From a virus, in IMG/VR virus record IMGVR_UViG_3300017776_000050, positions 1-38,115 of that record: a DNA stretch of 38,115 nt, one strand, 5' to 3'. The position numbers and the translations under genes are program-made. Shown in pieces: positions 1 through 8,746 of the stretch; positions within the stretch are counted from its first letter, which is position 1; every line of letters starts with the position of its first letter. Below the pieces are notes generated by a model. It saw nothing but the letters and a program-made list of their open reading frames with translations, ran no database searches and had not been told where the DNA came from.

Positions 1-2
1 AT

Positions 3-914
3 CACATTTTTGACATTTCGGCTGGTTTTCATTCGACATCATCTTTGAGTGGCACATCTGGTAACCATGTGCAGATTGCTAAAAAAATTAACATATACAA
101 TCAAATGGCTCAAGTGTTAATGGGCTATGATGAAAGCGGAAGTATCAGAAGGTTTGACGAAGATGGCGATCTGACTGGTGGCACAAAAATGAATGAAGTA
201 TTCTTTATTAACTTTGCTAGATTATTGAGCAAAGACGAAATCAAGAAAGGATCTTTTAGTATTGAGTTGGGAGTTAACGAATTATTCAACGCCAGTAAAT
301 TTAGTTCTAGGATTAAATTGGCAGACACGAACGCCCAAAACGATCATAGAATTAATTCACCTGCAGGAGACTATGGTATTCTATACGCTGGAGAGTCAAC
401 ATCTGGAAACATATTACATTCTAATGCTCAAGCAGGAGATACGACTACAAAAGCCGGATTGATATTTTATCAAGCAGGTATCGCAGTAATCTCGGCATCC
501 GTATTTCTACAGGATACAGCAGGTATTCTTCATACAGACATGGATCATACAGATATGAACGCTGCAGAAAATAGTATTATTGATATTTTATCTGGATCAG
601 CAATTTCTGCATCTTGTGATGCTCTAAGGCAAAGAATGTACAACATTTCTTTCAACAACACAACAGAGTTGAATTCTACAGTATACTTCTGTAGAGCGCA
701 TCATAATGAATTCAACTACTCTACTAATCCTACTTATTTGAGTTCTTCTAAATTAGTTGTAAAGAACAATGCGTCTGATACTCCTGTGTCTTATATATCT
801 ACTGTTGGGCTTTATTCGGCAGACAATGAATTGCTAGCGGTAGCCAAATTGTCCGAGCCTCTGAAAAAAGATCCTTCAAACGAACTAACACTACGAGTTA
901 GACTGGACTATTAA
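3..914 (+). CDS. Virion structural protein, 5' truncated by window edge
   Basis: The frame is open from the first complete codon at the left edge, so the gene very probably begins outside the window; a TTG at 45 is the first internal candidate but the upstream residues read like protein of the same kind. The C-terminal third matches the protein at 1515-2687: both have an NPT(Y/F)L motif after an acidic/Asn stretch, then YIS.V..Y....LAVAK-like and P(L/V)KK segments and end in a K/R-rich LD(Y/I) terminus. I remember this family as an unnamed virion protein of marine T4-like phages; exact location in the particle is unknown. Its stop TAA overlaps the next ATG by one base, so translation is probably coupled. 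No enzymatic motif is visible. Confidence 0.7.
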   Translation, partial: HIFDISAGFHSTSSLSGTSGNHVQIAKKINIYNQMAQVLMGYDESGSIRRFDEDGDLTGGTKMNEVFFINFARLLSKDEIKKGSFSIELGVNELFNASKFSSRIKLADTNAQNDHRINSPAGDYGILYAGESTSGNILHSNAQAGDTTTKAGLIFYQAGIAVISASVFLQDTAGILHTDMDHTDMNAAENSIIDILSGSAISASCDALRQRMYNISFNNTTELNSTVYFCRAHHNEFNYSTNPTYLSSSKLVVKNNASDTPVSYISTVGLYSADNELLAVAKLSEPLKKDPSNELTLRVRLDY

Positions 915-1483
915 TGTCCGTAGAGGACTTGCGGTTTAAGAGACTTGTAAAAGAGTTGTCTTTTCTTAAATCCGATTTAGAGTACCACTCTGCAGAGCAT
1001 GCAGCAAGGCGAGTTGTCTTTTATGAAGATTTAGAAGATTTTATGAAAAAATCAGAATTTCAATACTCTGAGCAGAGAACGATGAAAAACATGAAGGACG
1101 TATATAAGCCAAAAGAGAAGAGTATGGTAGTGGAAAAAGAAACTGATATATCAAAACAAAACAAAGAGATGTATCGCAAGATTGCCAAAAAGACTCATCC
1201 AGACTTGCACTCCGACTCAGATAAAACAAATATGTTCAAGAGAGCAGTTAAGGCAATGGAACAAGGCGATTGGTACACTCTGTATGAACTCTCTGAGGCT
1301 TTAGGAATACAGATAGGAGAGCACTCGCCGATGCATCTAGAGTGGCTTAAAATGGAAATAGAGAGGAGTAGGGCAATAATAAAAGGGATAACTACGACAT
1401 TTGAATGGATTTATTCTGAACCTAACGCAAATAAACAACTAGTTCTAACTAATTACTGCAACATAACATGCAATAAAAAATGA
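914..1483 (+). CDS. J-domain (DnaJ-like) protein
   Basis: A 189-residue protein with an HPD tripeptide at residues 95-97 following a basic helix (MYRKIAKKTHPD), the signature with which J-domain proteins stimulate the ATPase of DnaK. A second helix (KRAVKAMEQGDWYTLYELSE) follows. The HPD is central, not N-terminal, and there is no G/F region, zinc finger or substrate-binding domain, so this is a minimal co-chaperone or a protein using the fold for another purpose. The N-terminal 80 residues are charged and probably helical. The start overlaps the preceding stop (TAATG). It sits between two related structural genes, which suggests a role in their folding or assembly; that is inference. The HPD and helix pattern make the family call fairly safe. 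Confidence 0.75.
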   Translation: MSVEDLRFKRLVKELSFLKSDLEYHSAEHAARRVVFYEDLEDFMKKSEFQYSEQRTMKNMKDVYKPKEKSMVVEKETDISKQNKEMYRKIAKKTHPDLHSDSDKTNMFKRAVKAMEQGDWYTLYELSEALGIQIGEHSPMHLEWLKMEIERSRAIIKGITTTFEWIYSEPNANKQLVLTNYCNITCNKK

Positions 1484-1514
1484 ATATTTGCTGTAGGATA
1501 AACGTATAGAGATT

Positions 1515-2687
1515 ATGAGTATATTTAAATTTGACGAAAAAGAAATATTTGTTAACAGCCTTAGACTGTACCCAAAGTATGAATTTGTTGCTTACTCTGG
1601 GACGCTGTATATCAACAACCAGAAAGCAGATTCCGGATCTTTCAACTCTCAGAGCCTGAATGTCCCATCTGGGTACATTTCTTTATATGAGATCAACAAT
1701 GATAAACTCTCAGGATCAAATAACTTTATTTACCCATTCATAACAAAAGACGGTTCACTGCAATCATTCGCAACTGTTAGTACAACTCAGTTTGCCCAGT
1801 CTTTTGCTTATGGGGATGTGATTACTGGATCTTATCCAATGTCATCATCTTTGTATAGAAACTACTATTCACAGTCAGCCAGTAGGGCTCACGTTGATGC
1901 ACTACGAAACACACTCAACCACTACAAAAATATTTCAAATCATTATGAATTTAGTGGATCTTTGGGTGACAAAGGAACACAAGAAGCAAACTTAATCAGC
2001 ATTCCTTCGATTTTTTACGGCAATCGTATTAAAAAAGGTACAATGGATCTTAAGTTTTATATAACCGGTACGCTCGTAGGACACCTACAAGATACAAAAA
2101 AGAATGGAGAACTTATTCAAGTGGCTCCGTCTGGATCACAAGGCTCCGGATCATGTGCAGGGGTTGTGCTATATAACGAAGGCTTTGTTATGCTTACTGG
2201 TTCTTGGACACTTGATGGCACATTGAGAAATTATGTCAACGATGTGTCTTTGAGGAAACCTACAAAATGGATTTACTGGGGCTCTGGAATTAACGGATTT
2301 GAAAATGATCCTATGACAGCATCTCATGGAAGCATAGCATTTCAGGGTGAAACCACAACTCCAACCATTTCAATGTATGCACATGCTCCCAAAGGAGAGT
2401 TGAACCATTCTAACAATCCTACATTCCTACAGTCAGATCAGTCATTGTATCCTTCTGAGATCGAACAAACAGGAAATCTCTATCTGGAAAACGACAGGGC
2501 ATTGATCAAGAATACTGTTTTTAGCCCCTACGATAACAATGAAGAGACTTTCAAGAAGCACACATACATATCGAAGGTAGTAATTTACGATGAGTTTATG
2601 AATGTTCTAGGCGTCGCTAAAGTGGCAAAACCTGTCAAGAAGACAGAAGACAGAGAGTTTAGTTTCAAATTAAAGTTAGACATATAG
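1515..2687 (+). CDS. Virion structural protein, paralogue of the first gene
   Basis: A 390-residue protein rich in Ser, Gly, Thr and Asn with beta-type sequence and many GS(G/L) turns. Its last about 110 residues align with the end of the protein at 3-914 (shared ISM/ISF strand, NPTFL motif, YISKVVIYDEF then LGVAKVAKPVKK and a final KLKLDI). The N-terminus (MSIFKFDEKEIFVNSL) and a GSFNSQSLN segment resemble unnamed structural proteins I remember from marine T4-like phages. It is likely part of the virion, perhaps tail or fibre associated, but nothing fixes the location. A 31-base gap separates it from the J-domain gene, and the next gene starts 7 bases after its stop behind an AGGAGAAGC ribosome site. 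Confidence 0.65.
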   Translation: MSIFKFDEKEIFVNSLRLYPKYEFVAYSGTLYINNQKADSGSFNSQSLNVPSGYISLYEINNDKLSGSNNFIYPFITKDGSLQSFATVSTTQFAQSFAYGDVITGSYPMSSSLYRNYYSQSASRAHVDALRNTLNHYKNISNHYEFSGSLGDKGTQEANLISIPSIFYGNRIKKGTMDLKFYITGTLVGHLQDTKKNGELIQVAPSGSQGSGSCAGVVLYNEGFVMLTGSWTLDGTLRNYVNDVSLRKPTKWIYWGSGINGFENDPMTASHGSIAFQGETTTPTISMYAHAPKGELNHSNNPTFLQSDQSLYPSEIEQTGNLYLENDRALIKNTVFSPYDNNEETFKKHTYISKVVIYDEFMNVLGVAKVAKPVKKTEDREFSFKLKLDI

Positions 2688-2694
2688 GAGAAGC

Positions 2695-3255
2695 ATGACT
2701 TATATATTAGGGCTTGATATTAGTACCTCTGTCATAGGAATGGCAGTGATGGATTTAGATAAAAACTTGATCCATTATAGAAATCTTAAGATGAGTTCAA
2801 AACAAGATCTAGAAATTAGATGTTGGCAATTCAAACAAGAACTATTGAATGTTTTCGAAGATTATGCTTTTGACGATGTATATGTCGAACAGCCTGCTAT
2901 GATGTTCGGCGGCGGAAAAACGACAGCCCAAACCATGTCCAAATTACAAAGATTTAATGGAATGTGTTGTTACGCTGTATACACGCAAACTTTCTTGGTA
3001 CCGCATCTAGTTCATGCAAACTCAGCAAGAAAAAAAATGAATATTTCAATACCTCGAAACGTAAAGAAGAAGAAGCACTTTATAATTCAAGAAGTGCAAA
3101 AGAAATATCCTAGTTTCACTTACGATATCACAAGGCACGGAAATCCAAAACCGGGTACTGACGATATAGCAGACGCTATCGTAATTGCTCATTATGGAGT
3201 TTCTGTATACAAAGAGGGGTTAAATGCAGTCGGAGAAGGTAAAACTAGTAAATGA
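2695..3255 (+). CDS. ruvC: RuvC-like Holliday junction resolvase
   Basis: A 186-residue protein with the RNase H-fold pattern of RuvC: first strand YILGLDISTS with Asp8, a VEQP segment with Glu65, and a C-terminal TDDIADAI helix with Asp156, Asp157 and Asp160. These acidic residues would bind two metal ions and cut four-way DNA junctions. T4 itself uses an unrelated endonuclease VII (gp49) for this; here the RuvC-type enzyme probably debranches replicating DNA before packaging. A lysine-rich loop (RNVKKKKH, 121-128) could contact DNA. The start follows an AGGAGAAGC site, and the 3' end overlaps the primase gene by 32 bases, so the two are translationally linked. Confidence 0.8.
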   Translation: MTYILGLDISTSVIGMAVMDLDKNLIHYRNLKMSSKQDLEIRCWQFKQELLNVFEDYAFDDVYVEQPAMMFGGGKTTAQTMSKLQRFNGMCCYAVYTQTFLVPHLVHANSARKKMNISIPRNVKKKKHFIIQEVQKKYPSFTYDITRHGNPKPGTDDIADAIVIAHYGVSVYKEGLNAVGEGKTSK

Positions 3256-4159
3256 TGTCTTGGGGTATCCCAAGAGACAATCATCAGAACATTTATACAC
3301 ATGTCCTTATTGCAACCATCACAAGAAAAAGTTTTCTGTCAATTTTGAGAGAAATGTATTTAAGTGTTGGATTTGTGATACTAGGGGCAGAAATATTAGA
3401 CGTGTCATTCGTCGGTTTGGTTCGTTTACACAATTAAAAGAGTGGGACAAACTATCTGGCATAGTGGATCACTCTAGGCTAGAGTTTCAACTGTTCGCCG
3501 AAGAAGAGGTAGAGCAGGAACAAATCATCTCTTTACCAAAAGAGTTTAAAACACTCACGGGCAAAACATCTGTGGTTGACAACATACCCTTGTCTTATCT
3601 TACGAATAGAGGCATAGAGCCTTGTGATTTGTTAAGATACAAGATTGGCTATTGTGGAGAGGGAGAGTTTGAAGGTAGGATCATCATACCGTCATTTAAT
3701 GTTAATGGCTATGTAAACTACTTCATCGCCCGTTCTTACGATGGACACTGGATGCGTTACAAGAATCCCGACGCATCTAGAGATATTATATTCAATGAGT
3801 TAAACATTGATTGGGATTCCGATGTCATATTAGTAGAAGGAGTATTTGATGCTATATTCGCAGGAAACGCTGTTGCTTTACTGGGTTCGACTTTACGAGA
3901 AGAATCTAGATTATTTCAACACATAATCAGAAATGATTCGAGCGTCTTCATAGCCCTTGATCCAGATGCGGAGAAAAAGGCTATGAGGATTGCTCATACT
4001 CTTCTGAAATACGATATCGAAGTTTGGAAGGTTGATATACCAGAAGGTGAAGATGTATCATCGATTGGGAAAGAAACCTTCACAGAACTTAAAAAGAGTG
4101 CTGTCTTGATGCGAGACAATCAAGATTGGATTCTCAAAAGAAAACTCATGTCTCTATAA
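3224..4159 (+). CDS. DNA primase, DnaG/gp61 type
   Basis: A 311-residue primase that would make RNA primers for lagging-strand synthesis with the replicative helicase. The zinc-binding domain has CPYC (C27, C30) and CWIC (C48, C51). The TOPRIM core follows, with VEGVFDA (Glu205, Asp209) and ALDPDAE (Asp246, Asp248), the metal-binding acidic pairs of DnaG. The protein is similar in length to T4 gp61 (about 340) and much shorter than bacterial DnaG, and no C-terminal helicase-binding domain is obvious. The ATG at 3224 lies inside the RuvC-like gene after an AGAGGGG site, which supports this start. The following nuclease-ATPase gene continues the replication/recombination operon. Confidence 0.85.
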   Translation: MQSEKVKLVNDVLGYPKRQSSEHLYTCPYCNHHKKKFSVNFERNVFKCWICDTRGRNIRRVIRRFGSFTQLKEWDKLSGIVDHSRLEFQLFAEEEVEQEQIISLPKEFKTLTGKTSVVDNIPLSYLTNRGIEPCDLLRYKIGYCGEGEFEGRIIIPSFNVNGYVNYFIARSYDGHWMRYKNPDASRDIIFNELNIDWDSDVILVEGVFDAIFAGNAVALLGSTLREESRLFQHIIRNDSSVFIALDPDAEKKAMRIAHTLLKYDIEVWKVDIPEGEDVSSIGKETFTELKKSAVLMRDNQDWILKRKLMSL

Positions 4160-4190
4160 TGTATCATATTCTAAACAACAAGGAGGATTT

Positions 4191-7100
4191 ATGATTAAAA
4201 TAGCACACATTGCAGATACGCATATTCGTAATCTAAAGTATCACTACGAGTATAAGGTTGTCTTTTCGCAAATTTACGAAACCTTACGAAATGAGAAGGT
4301 TGACTATATCGTACACTGCGGAGATATTGCACACACCAAAACACAGATCTCACCAGAGTTTGTAGAGATGGCTTCTGAGTTCTTTTACAACTTAGGAGAG
4401 ATCGCTCCGACATATATTATCTTAGGAAACCATGACGGAAATCTTAAGAACAGTTCGCGACAAGATGCAATCACGCCAATTATCAATGCGTTGGATCATG
4501 ACAACTTGCACCTATTGAAGAATTCTGGTGAAACAGATATTGGAGATGATGTTGTGTTGAACGTTTTGTCTGTATTCGACGAAGACAACTGGACAGATCC
4601 AACAGACGATAGTAAGATTAATATTGCTTTGTATCACGGAGCAGTACAATATTCTAAGACAGACACAGGCTTTGCCATGACTCATGGAGATCATGATGTT
4701 TCTATCTTCAGTGCTTTCGATTATGCTATGTTAGGTGATATTCATCAACGACAGCATTTAGATGCCGAACGTACTATATGGTATGCTGGCTCTACTGTTC
4801 AGCAGAACTTTGGAGAGACAGATGACAAAGGCATTCTAATATGGAATATCAAGAATAAGAAAAAGCATACTATCAAGCCAATTGTATTCAGCAATCCTCG
4901 TCCGTTCTTGTCATGGAACATCGAGTTAGATGTAAGTGGCAACCCAGACATTTCAAATTTTAACCCACCAGAAGGAGCAAGAATCCGTGTTATCGCTGAT
5001 AATTCTTTATCGATTGATCAAATCAAGAAGGCAACAGAGGTTGTCAAGCACAAATTCAATCCAGAGTCTGTCACGTTCCTCAACAGGGCAACAAGCAGAA
5101 ACTCGATAGAACTCGGAGAAGGAGAAACAGAAGTTCTTGATCTTCGTGATATAAGCGTACAGGAAGAATTGATAGAGGAATACCTAGAGCCTTTTAACTT
5201 GTCTCAAGATGAGTTGGAAAACGTCTATCGTCTTAACAAGAAATACAACGACGCAGTTGCCAGAGAAGATGATATATCTCGCAATGTTAATTGGAATTTA
5301 GATAATGTGCGATGGGACAATTTGTTCAACTACGGAAAGGGTAACGAGATAAACTTTCAAAACCTTAATGGTATTGTTGGCATCTTCGGTAAAAATTTCT
5401 CTGGTAAGTCATCTATCATTGATTCTATTTTGTTCTCCATGTTTAACTCAACATCAAAGAATGAAAAGAAGAACCTCAACGTCATCAATCAAAACAAGAA
5501 CAGGGCAATAGCAAAACTTGATGTTACCGTTGGGGAACAAAAATATGTCATTGAACGAGAAGCAGAAAAGTACACAAAGAAGTTAAAAGGCGTAGAAACG
5601 CTTGAAGCAAAGACAGGAGTTACGTTCTATTCAGAGTCATTGATAACAGGTGATATAACGCCCCTCAATGGCACTACAAGGAACGAAACAGATAAGGCTA
5701 TACGAAACCACTTTGGATCTCTAGAAGACTTCCTATTGACGTCTATGAGTTCACAAAACGGTGCTTTGAATTTTATATCCGAAGGCGCATCAAAGCGAAA
5801 AGAAATCTTCGCAAAATTTCTCGATCTAAACCAGTTCGAACAGAAGTATCGTCTCGCCAAAGAAGACTCAGCAGAGGTTCGGGCTATGTTAAAGCGACTA
5901 GATGGTAGAGATTTTCACCAAGAAAAGAAAGATCAGATAGTTGAATTAGCAAAAGTCACAAGGCGCTTAAACGGGCATGAAGAGGATTGCAAAGTGTTAT
6001 CGAACCAAATTGAAGAATTGAATGGGGAACTAGCCCTGCTAGAGTCAGCCATCTCGTCCGTTCCTACGGAATTAATTGATATAGCAAAAGTTAGAAACAA
6101 GATTGTTTCGAAAAAGACACAGGTATCAAGACTTTACAATCATATCGATGAACTCACCGAAGAAAGAAAAGGTAAAGAGGAACGATATAAAGCGCTATGT
6201 GAGTTTGAAGAGACATTTGATATTGAAGGGTTAAACACACGTAGAATTAAGATAGACGATCTAAGCCAATCTATCGAAGAATCAGAGAAAGTGTTGAAGG
6301 CAAAAGAAAGGGAATACAGTCAAAAGGCTGCCAAAGGTAAGTTATTGGAAGAGCATGAGTATGATCCAGATTGTAGATTCTGTTGTGAGAATCCGTTTGT
6401 CAAAGATGCAAATATTGCAATCGCGCAATTACCTGCTATCAATTTGCAGATAGAGGACTCGAATAGCAAAATGGCTGCTTTCGTACAGAGTCTACAAGAC
6501 TTAAACCCAGACAAAGTCACAGAGCACCTAGGTAAATTTCAGAAGTTGCTAGACAAAAAAGTGGAAACATCTTCTAGGATAACAGAGATAGGGCTTCAAT
6601 TTGAACGAGATCAGACTACGATTAAACTTCTTTCCAAAGAGATTGAAGAACTAGAGCAAGAGCAACAGGTATACGAAGATAATAAAGAATCAATTGAAAG
6701 CCTAGAGACTATGCTAGTGCAGAAAGATTCTTTAAAGTCTAAAATCAAGACTACCAAAAGAACACTTGCAAAATGTGAGAAAGATCGTTTAGACTTTTAC
6801 AAACAGACAGGATCTATAGAGGAGAAGATTAGTAACCTCGAAGATATGTCGATCCAACTTGAAGAGTACCGCTCTCAGTATTCAGCATATGATTTGTATA
6901 TGCAATGTATGCACTCTAATGGTATTGCTTTCGATGTCATTAAGAAGAAGTTGCCAATCATCAACGAAGAAATATCAAAGACAATTGCCAACATTGTTGA
7001 TTTCAATGTATTCTTCGAAGTTGATGGTGGTAAGTTTGAGATATATATCAAGCACCCTAAGCACGATCCTCGTCCTCTAGAGATGGGCTCCGGAGCAGAG

Positions 7101-7358
7101 AAGACTATTGCTGCTATGGCTATCCGCATGGCTTTACTCACAGTCTCTTCAATGCCAAAAGGAAACATTTTTATTCTCGATGAACCCGGAACAGCACTAG
7201 ATGAAGAAAATATGGAGGGTTTTATTCGTATTTTGGAACTAATTAAGGTAAACTTTAAAACAGTTTTACTAATTAGTCATCTAGATTCATTGAAAGATTG
7301 CGTAGACATGCAAATCGTTATAGATAAAAAGGATGGCTATGCTCATGTTAAACAATAG
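4191..7358 (+). CDS. SbcD-SbcC (gp47-gp46) fusion: recombination nuclease and ATPase in one chain
   Basis: A 1055-residue chain. Residues 1-320 form a metallophosphoesterase: DTH (9-11), CGD (43-45), GNHD (79-82), YHG (148-150) and GDIH (182-185), the metal ligands of Mre11/SbcD/gp47. Residues 370-1055 form a Rad50/SbcC/gp46 ATPase: Walker A GKNFSGKSS (400-408), long coiled coils, a zinc-hook CRFC (C728, C731), signature-like GSGAEK (966-971) and Walker B ILDEPG with Asp997-Glu998. Together they would resect DNA ends for recombination-dependent replication. In T4, genes 47 and 46 are separate; here there is one uninterrupted frame with a linker at about 320-370. The start follows an AAGGAGG site at good spacing. 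Family calls are safe; that the product acts uncleaved is inference. Confidence 0.9.
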   Translation: MIKIAHIADTHIRNLKYHYEYKVVFSQIYETLRNEKVDYIVHCGDIAHTKTQISPEFVEMASEFFYNLGEIAPTYIILGNHDGNLKNSSRQDAITPIINALDHDNLHLLKNSGETDIGDDVVLNVLSVFDEDNWTDPTDDSKINIALYHGAVQYSKTDTGFAMTHGDHDVSIFSAFDYAMLGDIHQRQHLDAERTIWYAGSTVQQNFGETDDKGILIWNIKNKKKHTIKPIVFSNPRPFLSWNIELDVSGNPDISNFNPPEGARIRVIADNSLSIDQIKKATEVVKHKFNPESVTFLNRATSRNSIELGEGETEVLDLRDISVQEELIEEYLEPFNLSQDELENVYRLNKKYNDAVAREDDISRNVNWNLDNVRWDNLFNYGKGNEINFQNLNGIVGIFGKNFSGKSSIIDSILFSMFNSTSKNEKKNLNVINQNKNRAIAKLDVTVGEQKYVIEREAEKYTKKLKGVETLEAKTGVTFYSESLITGDITPLNGTTRNETDKAIRNHFGSLEDFLLTSMSSQNGALNFISEGASKRKEIFAKFLDLNQFEQKYRLAKEDSAEVRAMLKRLDGRDFHQEKKDQIVELAKVTRRLNGHEEDCKVLSNQIEELNGELALLESAISSVPTELIDIAKVRNKIVSKKTQVSRLYNHIDELTEERKGKEERYKALCEFEETFDIEGLNTRRIKIDDLSQSIEESEKVLKAKEREYSQKAAKGKLLEEHEYDPDCRFCCENPFVKDANIAIAQLPAINLQIEDSNSKMAAFVQSLQDLNPDKVTEHLGKFQKLLDKKVETSSRITEIGLQFERDQTTIKLLSKEIEELEQEQQVYEDNKESIESLETMLVQKDSLKSKIKTTKRTLAKCEKDRLDFYKQTGSIEEKISNLEDMSIQLEEYRSQYSAYDLYMQCMHSNGIAFDVIKKKLPIINEEISKTIANIVDFNVFFEVDGGKFEIYIKHPKHDPRPLEMGSGAEKTIAAMAIRMALLTVSSMPKGNIFILDEPGTALDEENMEGFIRILELIKVNFKTVLLISHLDSLKDCVDMQIVIDKKDGYAHVKQ

Positions 7359-7366
7359 GAGGGAAC

Positions 7367-7576
7367 ATGACAATGGAAGAAATCAAAGAAAAGCAAGAAG
7401 CAGTGGTAGATGCTTGGCTTGGCAAAGTCACAAGCCGCAAACTTATGGTATGGGTTGCCGCAACCGCACTCATGGGATTTGGGATGGTTGAGTCTGCCGA
7501 TTGGGTTATGATCTCAGGACTTTACATCGGAGGACAATCTGTCATTGATGCTATTGCTAAAATGAAGGGAGTATGA
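7367..7576 (+). CDS. Small membrane protein, holin candidate
   Basis: A 69-residue protein with a charged N-terminal helix (to about residue 25), a hydrophobic segment around 28-42 and a second one around 46-60 containing SGLYIGGQS. This is the size and layout of small phage holins, and the following two genes look like envelope-disruption proteins, so a role in permeabilising the inner membrane at lysis is likely. No lysozyme or amidase is recognisable next to it. It starts 8 bases after the fusion-nuclease stop behind a GGAGGG site, and its TGA overlaps the next gene's ATG (ATGA). The function rests on size, topology and context, not on a confirmed family match. Confidence 0.5.
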   Translation: MTMEEIKEKQEAVVDAWLGKVTSRKLMVWVAATALMGFGMVESADWVMISGLYIGGQSVIDAIAKMKGV

Positions 7577-7947
7577 TGGTTTTAAACTACGTGCTAAAAC
7601 ACTGGAAAGAGTTGCTTATTGCGGCTCTTTTCCTCGTTCTCTGGGTTAAATCTAGAGTTGACTATGCGTCACTGAAAGAACTCGAACAACAAAGAATCGA
7701 GGCTCATGAGGAATCGATGCAAAAATTAAAAAATAATTATGAAATAAGAATAAAGGATCAAAAGGAAGCATATGAAAAATATAAAGAAGAAATTGACATT
7801 ATCTTGGAACACTACGGCGATAGGGTTGCAGACTTGGAAATCAAAACGTCCGAAAGGAAAGACGAATATCAAAACATCCTCAAAGAAAAACCGGAAACAC
7901 TAATTAAAGAAATAGAACAAAAATTTGGATTTAAGTATGTTGAGTAG
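7573..7947 (+). CDS. Inner-membrane coiled-coil protein, i-spanin (Rz-like) candidate
   Basis: A 124-residue protein with one N-terminal membrane anchor (about residues 11-26, LLIAALFLVLW) and a long charged helical region without prolines to about residue 90. This is the plan of Rz-type inner-membrane spanins, which span the periplasm and help fuse the membranes at the end of lysis. It overlaps the holin-like gene by four bases (ATGA), and its end overlaps the start of a secreted-type protein by 11 bases, as often seen for Rz/Rz1 pairs. The partner is not an obvious lipoprotein, so the pairing is inferred. Sequence alone cannot exclude another coiled-coil membrane protein. Confidence 0.5.
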   Translation: MMVLNYVLKHWKELLIAALFLVLWVKSRVDYASLKELEQQRIEAHEESMQKLKNNYEIRIKDQKEAYEKYKEEIDIILEHYGDRVADLEIKTSERKDEYQNILKEKPETLIKEIEQKFGFKYVE

Positions 7948-8359
7948 TTTACTGGTATTATTTATAGGGGTAGCGCAAGCAGACAATGGTAGGTTCACTT
8001 ATGTAGAATTAGAGCAGCCTTGCCCGTTCAAAGGAACGCTATTGGATGATGAAGCGATGTCACACTTACTGACTCTACCTGAGTTTGAACAGGAGAAGTG
8101 TGATATACAGAAGCAAAAAGAGTTAGACGTATTACAAACAGAATGTGATCTTATTCAAGATGAGTTGCAATCTCAGATCGACTTTCACAAAGGCGAAGTT
8201 GATAGGATCACAAAAGAAAAGAATGATGTCATTGAGACGCTTGAAGAAGAGATAGAAACACTTGGTAAAGACGATAATAAACTTGTCTTTACAGCAGGTG
8301 TGGCAGTAGGTGTTACATTGACATATCTATTGGTAAGAGCACTTGGAGGCGCACAGTGA
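7937..8359 (+). CDS. Exported coiled-coil protein with C-terminal membrane anchor
   Basis: A 140-residue protein starting at the ATG at 7937, which overlaps the preceding gene; an in-frame TTG at 7925 is less likely. Residues 1-15 form a hydrophobic leader ending in AQA, a plausible signal-peptidase site, although the usual positive N-terminus is absent. Then come a CPFKGTLL motif (C29-P30), two further cysteines (C55, C70), a charged coiled coil (about 51-112) and a C-terminal membrane segment (116-135). Both termini could thus touch a membrane, with the coil in the periplasm. There is no lipobox cysteine, so it is not a standard o-spanin. I do not recognise a named family; a role with the adjacent spanin candidate is inference. 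Confidence 0.5.
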   Translation: MLSSLLVLFIGVAQADNGRFTYVELEQPCPFKGTLLDDEAMSHLLTLPEFEQEKCDIQKQKELDVLQTECDLIQDELQSQIDFHKGEVDRITKEKNDVIETLEEEIETLGKDDNKLVFTAGVAVGVTLTYLLVRALGGAQ

Positions 8360-8745
8360 AAGTTAATGATCTTAATAAGATAGCAGCATATGAAAAAGCG
8401 ATAGGAAAGAAGTATGGCAAAGAAACAATACAGAACCCTAATGCTGGATGGGATGATGACAAAGAAAAAGAATATCTAGAAACAACGAAAAAATTTGAAT
8501 CAAAGGTTTCTAAGTATCACGAAGATAATGATTTAGTAGAAACAGATGGATTTTTAATGCCAAAAAGACTACTTAGTACTGATAGTAAAAGAACCTGCCC
8601 TGTATGTTCAACTTACTCTTTTGACAAAGGTGATGATTTCTATATGCACAAATATGAGTGTTGTCAGAATTGCTTCATTCAATATGTCGATGGAAGAGCG
8701 GAAAGATGGCAATCAGGATGGCGTCCAAACCAAGAGGATAAATAA
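8356..8745 (+). CDS. Hypothetical protein with a CPVC...CCQNC zinc-binding pattern
   Basis: A 129-residue protein starting at GTG 8356, which overlaps the previous TGA (GTGA). The N-terminal half is charged and helical. The C-terminal half carries CPVC (near residue 76) and CCQNC (near residue 96), spaced as a zinc ribbon, followed by a Trp/Arg-rich tail. Such knuckles occur in DNA-, RNA- and protein-binding phage proteins. Its place upstream of the terminase operon gives no clear function. I do not recognise the family. Confidence 0.5.
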   Translation: MKVNDLNKIAAYEKAIGKKYGKETIQNPNAGWDDDKEKEYLETTKKFESKVSKYHEDNDLVETDGFLMPKRLLSTDSKRTCPVCSTYSFDKGDDFYMHKYECCQNCFIQYVDGRAERWQSGWRPNQEDK

Positions 8746-8746
8746 A

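Noticed and set aside
8621-8746. Upstream extension of the gene before the terminase
   Set aside because: It overlaps the zinc-ribbon gene in another frame, while the ATG at 8747 has a good ribosome site.
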